Source: Sphaerotilus natans (GTDB taxonomy: Bacteria > Pseudomonadota > Gammaproteobacteria > Burkholderiales > Burkholderiaceae_C). Taken from it: DNA of 64,000 nucleotides. The position numbers and the translations under genes are program-made. This document shows positions 54,718 to 63,495 of the stretch, piece after piece. Positions within the stretch are counted from its first letter, which is position 1; each line of letters begins with the position of its first letter. The notes beneath the pieces were generated by a model that had not been told where the DNA came from, ran no database searches, and saw nothing but the letters and a program-made list of their open reading frames with translations. The stretch spans positions 186,001-250,000 of the forward strand of contig NZ_FTMZ01000002.1 in the NCBI RefSeq assembly GCF_900156335.1. Reading direction: 5' to 3'.

Positions 54718-55641
54718 ATGGCACTGGCGCGACTTCCGCGCCTTAAGGGCGTCAAGTGGCCGCGACTCCTGCCGGTTTTGGCGCTGACGCTGCTGCTGGG
54801 CGCCTGCAGCAGCGTCGGTCTGGCCTACCGGCAGGCCGACACGCTGGCCTGGTGGTGGCTGGACCGTCGCCTCGACTTCGACGACACGCAGGCGCCGCGG
54901 GTGCGCCAGGCGCTGACGCAGTGGCTGGACTGGCATCGCCGCCATCCGCTGGCCCTGGCCGAGGATGTCGCGCTGATCGAGGAGATCGCGCGCGAGGCCG
55001 GCGCCGACACCCGGCCCGAGCGGCTGTGCCGCTGGGCGCAGCAGCTGCGCGAGCGTCAGCATCTGCACCTGCAGACACTGGCCGGCGGCGCGATGGCCGA
55101 TGTGCTGGCCGGGCTGAGCGAGGCGCAGCTGCGCCACCTGCAGCAGGCGCTCGACGAGGACAACCGCGACTGGCGCGAGCGCTTCCTGCGCGGCGACGCC
55201 GACCAGCGCCAGCGCGCCTCGCGCGAGCGCTTCATCGACCGCGCCGAGACCGTCTACGGCCGGCTGGATGCGGCGCAGCGCCGGCTGGTGGCCGACAGGC
55301 TGCGCGCATCGCCCTGGGATGCGGCGCGCTGGCAGCTCGAGCGCGAGCGCCAGCAGCGCGACCTGATCGAGACACTGCAGGCGCTGCGCACGCTGCAGGC
55401 GCCGGAGCGCGAGCGCCGCGCCGCGCTGCTGCAGGCCTGGGCCCGGCGCACGCTCGAGCCGGACGATCCGCAGGCGCGCCAGTACCGCGAGCAGCTGCAG
55501 CGTTTCCAGTGCGAGCTGATCGCCGAGCTGCACAACCGCACCGACGCCGGTCAGCGCCGCGAGGCCGCCACACGGCTGCAGGGCTGGGCCCGCGACCTGC
55601 GCGCGGCCGGTGCCGCCACCGCTACGGCAGCTGGATCGTGA
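54718..55641 (+). CDS. DUF6279 family lipoprotein
   Basis: A 307-residue exported lipoprotein: basic start, hydrophobic core LLPVLALTLLLGAC (lipobox GAC, Cys about 24), then an almost wholly helical, Arg/Gln/Glu-rich body. The region YRQADTLAWWWLDRRLDFDD near residue 30 is the DUF6279 signature; function unknown. The ATG at 54718 matches the signal peptide, whereas the longer open frame upstream is antisense to glmU. The last 20 bp overlap the convergent DUF4136 gene. Confidence 0.78.
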   Translation: MALARLPRLKGVKWPRLLPVLALTLLLGACSSVGLAYRQADTLAWWWLDRRLDFDDTQAPRVRQALTQWLDWHRRHPLALAEDVALIEEIAREAGADTRPERLCRWAQQLRERQHLHLQTLAGGAMADVLAGLSEAQLRHLQQALDEDNRDWRERFLRGDADQRQRASRERFIDRAETVYGRLDAAQRRLVADRLRASPWDAARWQLERERQQRDLIETLQALRTLQAPERERRAALLQAWARRTLEPDDPQARQYREQLQRFQCELIAELHNRTDAGQRREAATRLQGWARDLRAAGAATATAAGS

Positions 55642-56284
55642 CGCGCCGCGTGCCCGCCGGCAGGTCCGGGAAGCCCTGCAGGCCGGCCTCGAACATCAGC
55701 GGCAGCAGATCGAGGCTGGTGTGGCGCGCCTCATGCTCGATGCGGATCTCGACCAGGCGCTCGCGGCTGGCGCGGTCGACCAGCAGCATCAGCAGCTGCT
55801 GGCGCTCGTGCACATCCTGCCAGCCGAAGCCGGCGCCGAAGCCTACGCCGGTGCCGATCACGACCGAGCCATGAATGCGACGGTCTGGCGGCGGCGGCGC
55901 GCGTCGCACCGGCGCGAAGGGCCCCGGCCAGGGATCGGCAAAGGGTGACAGCACCCGGCTGAAGCGGCTGTCGAGCTGCACCAGCACATCGGCCTGGGCC
56001 GGCGTGGCCACGGCCACGAAGCCGACCCGCTCCAGCGCCTGCGCCGCCGCCTGCTCCAGCTGCTGCTGCGCGGCCGCATCGGCCTGCTGCGAGGGCAGCC
56101 GGTCGAAGGCGTACGTCCCGGCCCGACGGCCGGCCGGCCACGCGCCGAAGCTCGCCACATCGACGACGCTCTGCTTCAGCAGCGTGCAGCCGGGCAGCAG
56201 CGCGGCCAGCGGCACCAGCGCGGCCAGCGCCAGCAGGCGTCGGCGTCCGGGCCGGGCGCCCGCGTCGTTCGAAGGGGCAGGCAT
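55622..56284 (-). CDS. DUF4136 family lipoprotein
   Basis: A 220-residue exported lipoprotein (RRRLLALAALVPLAALLPGC, Cys about 33). The mature part begins YAFDRLPSQQADAAAQQQLEQ and continues VGFVAVATPAQADVLVQL, then VIGTGVGFGAGFGW, which fits DUF4136: small outer-membrane-associated proteins of unknown role. Overlaps the convergent gene by 20 bp; followed on the minus strand by no partner. ttcA lies 16 bp upstream on the same strand and may be co-transcribed. Confidence 0.78.
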   Translation of the reverse strand: MPAPSNDAGARPGRRRLLALAALVPLAALLPGCTLLKQSVVDVASFGAWPAGRRAGTYAFDRLPSQQADAAAQQQLEQAAAQALERVGFVAVATPAQADVLVQLDSRFSRVLSPFADPWPGPFAPVRRAPPPPDRRIHGSVVIGTGVGFGAGFGWQDVHERQQLLMLLVDRASRERLVEIRIEHEARHTSLDLLPLMFEAGLQGFPDLPAGTRRVTIQLP

Positions 56285-56300
56285 CGGCAGTCTCCTCGGA

Positions 56301-57317
56301 TCAGTCCTGAGCGGGCAGGAAGGGCGACGACGGGCTCAGCGTGCGGCGCAGCGCCTCCAGCGAGATGGCGGCCTCAGCCGGCAGCCCGGCCTCGGCGGCG
56401 GCCGGCGTCGCGCAGACGTCGTCGTCCTCCTCGTCGTCGTGGTCGAAGGCCTTGTCGCCCAGCGGGTTGGCCTCGCCGGTCGGGCGGATGGTCTCGAAGG
56501 GGAAGAGCTTGCGGTCCATCAGGTGCGAGGGCACGACGTGGCTGAAGGCGCGGTGCATGTTGTCGATGCGGCCCGGAAACTTCTGGTCCCACTCGCGCAG
56601 CATCTTCTTCACCTGCACGCGCTGCAGGTTCTCCTGGCTGCCGCACAGCGTGCACGGGATGATCGGGAACTGGCGGTGCGCAGCCCAGCGCTCGATGTCG
56701 GTCTCGGCGACATAGGCCAGCGGGCGGATCACGGTGTGCTTGCCATCGTCGCTCACCAGCTTCGGCGGCATGCCCTTCAGGCGCCCCTGGAAGAACAGGT
56801 TCAGGAAGACGGTGCCGAGGAAGTCGTCGCGGTGGTGGCCCAGCGCGATCTTGTTGGCGCCGAGCTCGCCGGCGACGCGGTACAGGATGCCCCGGCGCAG
56901 CCGCGAGCACAGGCTGCACATCGTGTCGCCCTCGGGGATGACGCGCTTGACCACCGAGTAGGTGTCCTGGTTCTCGATGTGGAAGTCGACGCCGCGGCTC
57001 TTCAGGTAGGCCGGCAGCACGTCGGCCGGGAAGCCCGGCTGCTTCTGGTCGAGGTTGACCGCGACGATCGAGAAGTTGATCGGCGCGCGCTGCTGCAGGT
57101 TCAGCAGGATGTCGAGCAGCGAGTAGCTGTCCTTGCCGCCCGAGAGGCAGACCATGACCCGGTCTCCCTCCTCGATCATGTTGTAGTCGGTGATCGCCTG
57201 GCCGACCTGGCGGTGCAGGCGCTTGGACAGCTTGTTGATCTCGTGCGCGGCGCGGCGCTCGGCCTCGGTGGGCGGCGCGGCAGAGGTCGGGACGGAGGTG
57301 GGTTCGGAGGTCTGCAT
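56301..57317 (-). CDS. ttcA: tRNA 2-thiocytidine biosynthesis protein TtcA
   Basis: Iron-sulfur PP-loop enzyme that thiolates C32 of certain tRNAs. 338 residues from the ATG at 57317. [18 protein letters not shown] is the PP-loop. The two CxxC pairs that hold the 4Fe-4S cluster are [11 protein letters not shown] and [27 protein letters not shown] is typical. The last 60 residues are acidic and Ala-rich, beyond the E. coli end. Divergent from ppk2. Confidence 0.95.
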   Translation of the reverse strand: MQTSEPTSVPTSAAPPTEAERRAAHEINKLSKRLHRQVGQAITDYNMIEEGDRVMVCLSGGKDSYSLLDILLNLQQRAPINFSIVAVNLDQKQPGFPADVLPAYLKSRGVDFHIENQDTYSVVKRVIPEGDTMCSLCSRLRRGILYRVAGELGANKIALGHHRDDFLGTVFLNLFFQGRLKGMPPKLVSDDGKHTVIRPLAYVAETDIERWAAHRQFPIIPCTLCGSQENLQRVQVKKMLREWDQKFPGRIDNMHRAFSHVVPSHLMDRKLFPFETIRPTGEANPLGDKAFDHDDEEDDDVCATPAAAEAGLPAEAAISLEALRRTLSPSSPFLPAQD

Positions 57318-57441
57318 GATGGGCGGAATTGTCGGTCCAAGCGCATCACCCCGGACAGGCCGATGGCGAGCGGCTGTCACAGGCCCGCCACGGCGGCGCG
57401 CTAGCGTGCGGCGAATCCTCCCTGCCCGACGAGCCCGACCG

Positions 57442-58365
57442 ATGAGCCTGACCCCGACCGATGACGAGCTGATGCGCCGCCTGCACCGCGACCTGCGCGA
57501 CGACCTCGACGAGGAGATCGAGCTGGAGTTCGAGGATCGCCATCTCGACGCGCTGGCCGCCGCCGAAGGCCGGCCGAGCACCGATGGCGACGCGCAGTCG
57601 CGCCAGCTCTACTTCCGCGAGCTGCTGCGCCTGCAGGCCGAGCTGGTGCGGCTGCAGGACTGGGTGGTGGCGACGAGGCACAAGGTCGTCATCCTGTTCG
57701 AGGGCCGCGACGCCGCCGGCAAGGGCGGCGTGATCAAGCGCATCACCCAGCGCCTGAATCCACGGGTCTGCCGGGTCGCCGCGCTGCCGGCGCCCAACGA
57801 CCGCGAGCGCACGCAGTGGTATTTCCAGCGCTATGTCTCGCACCTGCCCGCCGGCGGCGAGATCGTGCTGTTCGACCGTTCCTGGTACAACCGCGCCGGC
57901 GTCGAGCGCGTCATGGGCTTCTGCACCGACGACCAGTACGAGGAGTTCTTCCGCTCCGCGCCGGAGTTCGAGCGCATGCTGGTGCGCTCGGGCATCCAGG
58001 TCATCAAGTACTGGTTCTCGATCTCGGACGACGAGCAGCGTGTGCGCTTCCTGGCGCGCATCCACGATCCGCTCAAGCAGTGGAAGCTCAGCCCGATGGA
58101 CCTGGAGTCGCGCCGGCGCTGGGAAGACTACACCCGCGCCAAGGAGGTGATGCTCGAGCGCACCCACATCCCGGAGGCACCGTGGTGGATCGTCGCCGCC
58201 GACGACAAGAAGCGCGCGCGGCTGAACTGCATCCATCACCTGCTCGGCCAGATGCCCTACCAGGAGGTCGAGCAGCCGCTGATCGCGCTGCCCGAGCGCG
58301 AGCGCCACGAGGACTACACCCGCAATCCGGTCGCGCCGGAGCTGTTCGTGCCCGAGGTCTACTGA
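57442..58365 (+). CDS. ppk2: Polyphosphate kinase 2 family protein
   Basis: A 307-residue PPK2 enzyme that transfers phosphate between polyphosphate and nucleoside di- or monophosphates. Walker [18 protein letters not shown]; then [33 protein letters not shown] split across the Walker B and lid; and the lid-like [14 protein letters not shown]. The class (NDP- or NMP-preferring) cannot be settled from motifs alone, though the single-domain length suggests class I. Monocistronic; convergent with folB. Confidence 0.93.
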   Translation: MSLTPTDDELMRRLHRDLRDDLDEEIELEFEDRHLDALAAAEGRPSTDGDAQSRQLYFRELLRLQAELVRLQDWVVATRHKVVILFEGRDAAGKGGVIKRITQRLNPRVCRVAALPAPNDRERTQWYFQRYVSHLPAGGEIVLFDRSWYNRAGVERVMGFCTDDQYEEFFRSAPEFERMLVRSGIQVIKYWFSISDDEQRVRFLARIHDPLKQWKLSPMDLESRRRWEDYTRAKEVMLERTHIPEAPWWIVAADDKKRARLNCIHHLLGQMPYQEVEQPLIALPERERHEDYTRNPVAPELFVPEVY

Positions 58366-58390
58366 GCGGGGGCGGACACGCCGGTCCGCC

Positions 58391-58762
58391 TCACCACTGC
58401 CCGGTCTCGATGCGGATGGCCACCTCGCAGTCGTCGAAGATCTCCAGCTTGGCGATCTTCACTCGCACGCCCAGCACGCCGGGCAGGTCCATCAGCCGCG
58501 CGGCGACCTTGCCGATCAGGCTTTCGAGCAGGTTGACGTGCCGGGCGGTGCATTCCTCGATGACGATGGCGCGCACGCGGCGGTAGTCGAGCACATGGGT
58601 GAGGTCGTCGTCGCGCGGATGCAGCGGCTGGCTGCCGAGGTTGAGCTCGACATCGACCGCGATCGGCTGGGGCGCCTCCTTCTCGTGCTCGAGCACGCCC
58701 AGGTTGGCGTCGAAGCGCAGGCCGGTGAGCGTCAGGATCTGGGTGCCGCGGGTGGTGGACAT
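58391..58762 (-). CDS. folB: Dihydroneopterin aldolase
   Basis: Cleaves dihydroneopterin in folate synthesis. 123 residues starting at 58762. TLTGLRFDANLGVLEHEK carries the conserved N-terminal region with the active-site Glu, YRRVRAIVIEEC and LLESLIGKVAARLM follow, and the end is typical (VRVKIAKLE). It diverges from the methyltransferase gene, with only 30 bp between the start codons. Confidence 0.92.
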   Translation of the reverse strand: MSTTRGTQILTLTGLRFDANLGVLEHEKEAPQPIAVDVELNLGSQPLHPRDDDLTHVLDYRRVRAIVIEECTARHVNLLESLIGKVAARLMDLPGVLGVRVKIAKLEIFDDCEVAIRIETGQW

Positions 58763-58792
58763 GGAAAAGGCTCGAGTTCCTACAATCGGCGG

Positions 58793-59911
58793 GTGAATGC
58801 CGCCTCCTCCCCCAGTGTAGCCAGCGACGCGCTGGCCCTCCTCATCGCCGACGAGATCCGCCGCAGCGGCGGCTGGATCGGCTTCGAGCGCTTCATGGCG
58901 CTGGCGCTGTACCAGCCGGGACTGGGCTACTACAGCGGCGGCGACCGCCAGTTCGGCGCCCTGCCCGCCTCGGGCAGCGACTTCGTGACCGCGCCGGAGC
59001 TCTCCGGGCTGTTCGGCCGCGCGGTGGCGCGCCAGCTCGCGCAGGCGCTCGAGGCCACCGGCACCGCCGAGCTGTGGGAATTCGGCGCCGGCTCCGGCGC
59101 GCTGGCCGCGCAGCTGCTGGAGGCCCTGGGCGAGCGCATCCAGCGCTACACCATCGTCGACCTGTCGGGCACGCTGCGCGAGCGCCAGCGCCAGACCTGC
59201 GCCGCGCGGGTGCCGCAGCATCTGGACAAGCTGCACTGGGCCGACGCGCTGCCCGCGCGCTTCGAGGGCGTGGTGATCGGCAACGAGGTGCTCGACGCGA
59301 TGCCGGTCATGCTGCTGCACTGGGACGGCGCGCAGTGGCTGGAGCGCGGCGTGGCGCTGGACGCGCAGGGCGGCTTCGCCTGGTCCGACCGGCCGACGAC
59401 CGAGCACCCGCCGGTCGAGGGCCCCTTCCTGCCCGGCACCGTCACCGAGCTGCCGCGCCAGGCCAGCGGCTTCATCCGCACGCTGGCGGCGCAGCTCGCG
59501 CGCGGCGCGGCCTTCTTCCTCGACTACGGCTTCCCCGAGCACGAGTTCTATCACCCGCAGCGCACCAGCGGCACGCTGATGTGCCACCGCGGCCACCAGG
59601 CCGACGCCGATCCGCTGGTCGATGTCGGCCGCAAGGACCTGACGGCGCATGTGGACTTCACCGCGGTGGCGCTGGCCGGGCAGGACGCCGGGCTGGAGGT
59701 GCTGGGCTACACCTCGCAGGCGCGCTTCCTGTTCAACTGCGGCCTGCTCGCCGACCTGGAGGGCGCCGACCTGCGCGAGCGCGCGATGGCGCAGAAGCTC
59801 GTCACCGAGCACGAGATGGGCGAGCTGTTCAAGGTGGTCGGCTTCGTCACGCCGGCCGAACTGTTCGATCCGATCGGCTTCGCCGCGGGCGACCGCAGCC
59901 ACACGCTCTGA
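58793..59911 (+). CDS. MidA/NDUFAF7-family SAM-dependent methyltransferase
   Basis: A 372-residue class I methyltransferase of the MidA (PF02636) family, whose mitochondrial member methylates an arginine of complex I. Family marks: FMALALYQPGLGYYSGG, SGSDFVTAPELSGLFGRAVA, LWEFGAGSGALAAQLL (SAM site), VVIGNEVLDAMPVML and FFLDYGFPEHEFYHPQR. The only in-frame start near the family N-terminus is the GTG at 58793; it lacks an obvious ribosome binding site. The DUF2905 gene follows 13 bp later. Target in bacteria unknown. Confidence 0.88.
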   Translation: MNAASSPSVASDALALLIADEIRRSGGWIGFERFMALALYQPGLGYYSGGDRQFGALPASGSDFVTAPELSGLFGRAVARQLAQALEATGTAELWEFGAGSGALAAQLLEALGERIQRYTIVDLSGTLRERQRQTCAARVPQHLDKLHWADALPARFEGVVIGNEVLDAMPVMLLHWDGAQWLERGVALDAQGGFAWSDRPTTEHPPVEGPFLPGTVTELPRQASGFIRTLAAQLARGAAFFLDYGFPEHEFYHPQRTSGTLMCHRGHQADADPLVDVGRKDLTAHVDFTAVALAGQDAGLEVLGYTSQARFLFNCGLLADLEGADLRERAMAQKLVTEHEMGELFKVVGFVTPAELFDPIGFAAGDRSHTL

Positions 59912-59924
59912 GCGGACCGCCCCG

Positions 59925-60116
59925 ATGCGCTGGCTGATCGTCTTCGTGCTGACCTGCCTGGTCTGGAACGGCCTGCAGCCCTGGCTGGAACGCATCGGCC
60001 TGGGCCGGGTGCCGGGCGACTTCAGCGTGCGCATCGGCCGCCGGCGCTGGCACTTTCCGCTCGGCTCGAGCCTGCTGATCACGCTGGTCGGGCTGGCGCT
60101 GGCTCGCTGGCTGTAG
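59925..60116 (+). CDS. DUF2905 small membrane protein
   Basis: A 63-residue protein with two hydrophobic helices (LIVFVLTCLVWNGL and SSLLITLVGLALARWL) joined by a conserved basic loop, RVPGDFSVRIGRRRWHFPLG, which is the DUF2905 signature. An inner-membrane hairpin protein of unknown function, read with the methyltransferase. Confidence 0.85.
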   Translation: MRWLIVFVLTCLVWNGLQPWLERIGLGRVPGDFSVRIGRRRWHFPLGSSLLITLVGLALARWL

Positions 60117-60141
60117 CCGACGCCGGACCCGGCCGCCGGGC

Positions 60142-60984
60142 TCAGTGCCCGAACACGTCGGCGTCGAGCATGCCCTGATCCGGGCGGTCCAGGCCGTCGA
60201 GCAGGGCCATCTCGGCCGCGTCGAGCTCGAAGCCCGACAGGTCGAGGTTCTGGCGCTGACGGCGCGGGTCGGCCGACTTCGGCGCTGCCGCGAAGCCGTG
60301 CTGGAGCTGCCAGCGCAGCACCACCTGGCCGGTCGTGCGGCCGTGACGCTCGGCGATCGCGGCGATGGCCGGGTCCTCGAGCATCGCGCCGGCGCGGCCC
60401 AGCGGGCTCCAGGCCTCGGTGACGATGCCGCGCTCGCGGTGCAGCGCCTCCAGGTCCGGGCGGCGGTGGTAGGGGTCGAGCTGGATCTGGTTGACCTGCG
60501 GCACCAGACCTCGCGCGAACAGGTCCGCCAGATGGTGCGCCTTGAAGTTGGACACGCCCACCGCGCGCACCTTGCCCGTCTCGCGCAGCGCCAGCAGGCC
60601 TTCGAAGGCCTCGACATATCGGCCCTGCTGCGGGTTGGGCCAGTGGATCAGCAGCAGGTCGATGTACTCGAGGCCAAGCCGGCGCAGATTGCCCTCGCAG
60701 GCGGTGCGCACGCCCTCCCGGCTGTGCCACTGGCGCTGGAACTTGGTGGTGACGAAGACCCGCTCGCGCGGCACGCCGCTGGCGCGCAGGCCCTGGCCGA
60801 CGGCCTCCTCGTTCTCGTAGGCCTCGGCGGTGTCGATGTGCCGGTAGCCGATCTCCAGGGCCGAGGCCACCGCGCGGGCCGCCTCGTCGCCCCGCATCGG
60901 CCAGGTGCCCAGCGCGATCAGGGGCATCTCGACGCCGTCGGACAAGGAAACGGTCGGCGACGGGGAAACAGCGGAAAGGCTCAT
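60142..60984 (-). CDS. Aldo/keto reductase
   Basis: A 280-residue TIM-barrel NADPH-dependent reductase similar to DkgA/DkgB (2,5-diketo-gluconate reductases). Catalytic tetrad: Asp and Tyr in YRHIDTAEAYENE, Lys in VFVTTKFQRQ and His in LLLIHWPNPQ. Cofactor site near APKSADPRRQRQN. Start at 60984 gives MSLSAVSPSPTVSLSDG. Monocistronic, between DUF2905 (convergent) and the LacI regulator gene. Substrate not predictable. Confidence 0.92.
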   Translation of the reverse strand: MSLSAVSPSPTVSLSDGVEMPLIALGTWPMRGDEAARAVASALEIGYRHIDTAEAYENEEAVGQGLRASGVPRERVFVTTKFQRQWHSREGVRTACEGNLRRLGLEYIDLLLIHWPNPQQGRYVEAFEGLLALRETGKVRAVGVSNFKAHHLADLFARGLVPQVNQIQLDPYHRRPDLEALHRERGIVTEAWSPLGRAGAMLEDPAIAAIAERHGRTTGQVVLRWQLQHGFAAAPKSADPRRQRQNLDLSGFELDAAEMALLDGLDRPDQGMLDADVFGH

Positions 60985-61097
60985 GGTCCGGGCATCCTCA
61001 AGACAAAGGCGGCCAGCGTAGCGCGCGGCGCCGGGCGACGGCCTCGGCCGTCGGGATGGCCCGCCCGGCGGCGGTGACTTTGCGATTTCCAGCAACC

Positions 61098-62129
61098 TCA
61101 GCGACGCAGGTCCGGCGGCAGGTTGAACGGCGTGATCACCTCGACCCCGGAGCGCAGCGCGGCGCGGTCGCGCGGCATCACGCCATGGGCCTGCATCAGC
61201 AGCCGGCAGGCGGTGTCCAAGTCGTGATCGAGGTCGTGGTGCAGCACCGCCGAGAGCCGCTGCTGACGCAACAACGCGCGGTTGTCCTCGTCCAGGTCAT
61301 GGCCCACGAACGCGCCGCAGACGCGCCCGGCCCAGTCGAAGGCCTCCAGGATCGCCGCGTTGGCGCCACCCACCGAGTAGACCGCGCTCACCCGGTCATG
61401 CGCGACCAGCAGACGACGCACGCCGGCCACGGTGGGCGCGTGCAGGCCCTGGCCGTCGTCGAGCAGATGCACACGGCTGCGCGGGGCCTGCAGGCCGAGC
61501 GCCTCGACGAAGGCCTCGATGCGCTCGATCTCGCCGCGAAAGCGCGGCCCGCTGCTCGACAGCAGCACCTCCCCGCCCGCCACGCGCAGCCAGGGCGCCA
61601 TCAGCCAGGCGGCCGTCCGGCCCGCGGCGCGGTTGTCCAGGCCGACGTAGGCGCTGCAGGCCGATCCGGGCAGATCGGTCACCAGCGCCAGCACCGGAAT
61701 GCCTCTGGCCTGCAGCCCTGCCACCGCCTCGCGCACCGCGGCGGTGTCCGGCCCCTTGAGCAGCACGCCCTGGCTGCCGCAGCGTCCCAAGGCATCGAGC
61801 CGCTCGGCCAGCGCCCCATGCGGCCAAGTCTCGGCCAGATGCTCACGGGCCCGGAAGACCGCCGGCTGGGCCCGCTGCATCGCGCCGTCCAGCGCAGTCC
61901 GCACCAGGCGCGAAAAGCGCAGCGGCGCCTCCATCACCAGATCGATCAGGAAGCGCCGACCGCGGCGCGCGAGCTGTTGACGCTGACGCTCAAGCTCGGC
62001 TCGGGCCTGCAGGACGCGGTCGCGCGTCACCGTGCGCGTGCCCGGCCGCCCATGCAGCACGCGGTCGACGGTGGCCAGGCTCACGCCGGCCTGCAGCGCG
62101 ATCTCCTTCAGCGAAACGACATGGGTCAT
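61098..62129 (-). CDS. LacI-family transcriptional regulator
   Basis: A 343-residue repressor-type regulator: N-terminal HTH (SLKEIALQAGVSLATVDRVL) with hinge and a periplasmic-binding-protein-like sensor (about 65-335; YVGLDNRAAGRTAAWLM, GGANAAILEAFDWAGR, GHDLDEDNRALLR). It is nearest in style to members that sense sugars or inositols. The ATG at 62129 places the HTH at the very N-terminus as usual. It diverges from the PhyH-type dioxygenase gene and probably regulates it; the ligand is unknown. Confidence 0.9.
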   Translation of the reverse strand: MTHVVSLKEIALQAGVSLATVDRVLHGRPGTRTVTRDRVLQARAELERQRQQLARRGRRFLIDLVMEAPLRFSRLVRTALDGAMQRAQPAVFRAREHLAETWPHGALAERLDALGRCGSQGVLLKGPDTAAVREAVAGLQARGIPVLALVTDLPGSACSAYVGLDNRAAGRTAAWLMAPWLRVAGGEVLLSSSGPRFRGEIERIEAFVEALGLQAPRSRVHLLDDGQGLHAPTVAGVRRLLVAHDRVSAVYSVGGANAAILEAFDWAGRVCGAFVGHDLDEDNRALLRQQRLSAVLHHDLDHDLDTACRLLMQAHGVMPRDRAALRSGVEVITPFNLPPDLRR

Positions 62130-62201
62130 CCGGTCTCCTGGGGCCATGCCCGTGCGCAGCATCGCACCACCTTGGCGCCTGGGGCAAGTCACCGGCCCGG
62201 C

Positions 62202-62223
62202 CGCTGAGGTGTCGCTGAGGTGT
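62202..62223. repeat. Tandem 11-bp repeat in the LacI/PhyH gap
   Basis: CGCTGAGGTGT occurs twice in succession in the 178-bp divergent gap. The same gap contains GCAAACG near 62265, resembling half of a LacI-family operator. Either could serve the adjacent regulator. Confidence 0.35.
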
Positions 62224-62307
62224 CTGGGCGGCCAGCACCGCGCACGACCTTCCTAGACTGGCTGCAAACGGGCGCCCCTCGCCGCCCGATCCACAGGAGA
62301 CACGACC

Positions 62308-63480
62308 ATGACCCCGTCCTCGTCCGCCCGCTGGCTGCGCAGCACCGAGGCCCGCCTCGAGGATCTGCAGGCGGTGCTGGCCTCGCGCACCGATCCGGCC
62401 GGCTGCCCACGGGCCGCCGACCTCGTGCGCGAGGTGCCGATCTATGACAGCGCCGCACTGCGCCGCCACCTGGCCGAGGCCCCCACGCAGCGCGAGGCGC
62501 TGATGGCCGAATGGGCCTGGGTCTGGGAAGACGGCCCCGGCATCCTGGTGATCCGGGGCGCGTTCGGGCCCGCCGAGGTGCTCGATCCGGTGACCGCCTG
62601 CTTCGAGTCGCTGATCCGTCAGGAGCGGGCCGCCGGCCCAGGCAGCGACCACTTCGCCGCCGCCGGCGCCAACGACCGGGTCTGGAATGCGCTCGAGAAG
62701 CTCTGCCTGATGGACCCGGAGGCCTTCGCGCGCTACTACGCCAGCGACATGCTGGACCTGGCCGCCGAGGCCTGGCTGGGGCCGGGCTGGCAGCTGACCT
62801 CCCAGATCAACAACGTGCGCCCCGGCGGTGCGGCCCAGATGCCCCACCGCGACTACCACCTCGGCTTCATGACGACCGCGCAGGCCGAGCGCTACCCCGC
62901 ACATGTCCATCGCCTCTCGCCGATGCTGACGCTGCAGGGGGCGGTGGCACACGTCGACATGCCGATCGAGAGCGGCCCGACGCTCTACCTGCCGCATTCC
63001 CAGAAGTTCGCACACGGCTATCTGGTGGCAGGGCGGACCGATGTCCAGGCCTGCTTCGAGGCCCACCAGGTCCAGTTGCCGCTGGCGCGAGGCGATGCGG
63101 TGTTCTTCAATCCGGCGCTGCTGCACGCGGCCGGCGCCAATCGATCGACCGACATTCAGCGCCTGGCCAACCTGCTGCAGATCTCCTCGCCCTTCGGACG
63201 GGCGATGGAGACGGTCGACCGCCAGCGCATGACGCAGGCGCTCCATCCGGTCCTGCGTCGGCTGCGTGAGCAGGGCTGGAGCGAGGCCGCGCTGGCGCGG
63301 GTCATCGCCGCGAGTGCCGAGGGCTACGCCTTTCCGACCAATCTGGACCGCGACCCGCCCCGCGCAGGCCTGGCGCCAGACAGCGTGCAGCAGGTGGTGC
63401 GCCGGGCGCTGGCGGAAGACTGGGCCGAAGATCGGCTGGCCCAGCAGCTCGACACGATGGCAGCCCGGCGCCTGAGCTGA
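62308..63480 (+). CDS. Phytanoyl-CoA dioxygenase (PhyH) family protein
   Basis: A 390-residue Fe(II)/2-oxoglutarate-dependent dioxygenase. The metal triad appears as HRD in AQMPHRDYHLGFMT and the distal His in ALLHAAGANRS, with a downstream Arg for 2-oxoglutarate. The DSBH region spans about 150-310. AGGAGA lies 9 nt before the ATG. Divergent from a LacI-type repressor, which suggests induction by a small molecule, perhaps the substrate. Substrate unknown; phytanoyl-CoA itself is unlikely in this setting. Confidence 0.85.
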   Translation: MTPSSSARWLRSTEARLEDLQAVLASRTDPAGCPRAADLVREVPIYDSAALRRHLAEAPTQREALMAEWAWVWEDGPGILVIRGAFGPAEVLDPVTACFESLIRQERAAGPGSDHFAAAGANDRVWNALEKLCLMDPEAFARYYASDMLDLAAEAWLGPGWQLTSQINNVRPGGAAQMPHRDYHLGFMTTAQAERYPAHVHRLSPMLTLQGAVAHVDMPIESGPTLYLPHSQKFAHGYLVAGRTDVQACFEAHQVQLPLARGDAVFFNPALLHAAGANRSTDIQRLANLLQISSPFGRAMETVDRQRMTQALHPVLRRLREQGWSEAALARVIAASAEGYAFPTNLDRDPPRAGLAPDSVQQVVRRALAEDWAEDRLAQQLDTMAARRLS

Positions 63481-63495
63481 GCCCGGCAGCGGCCC

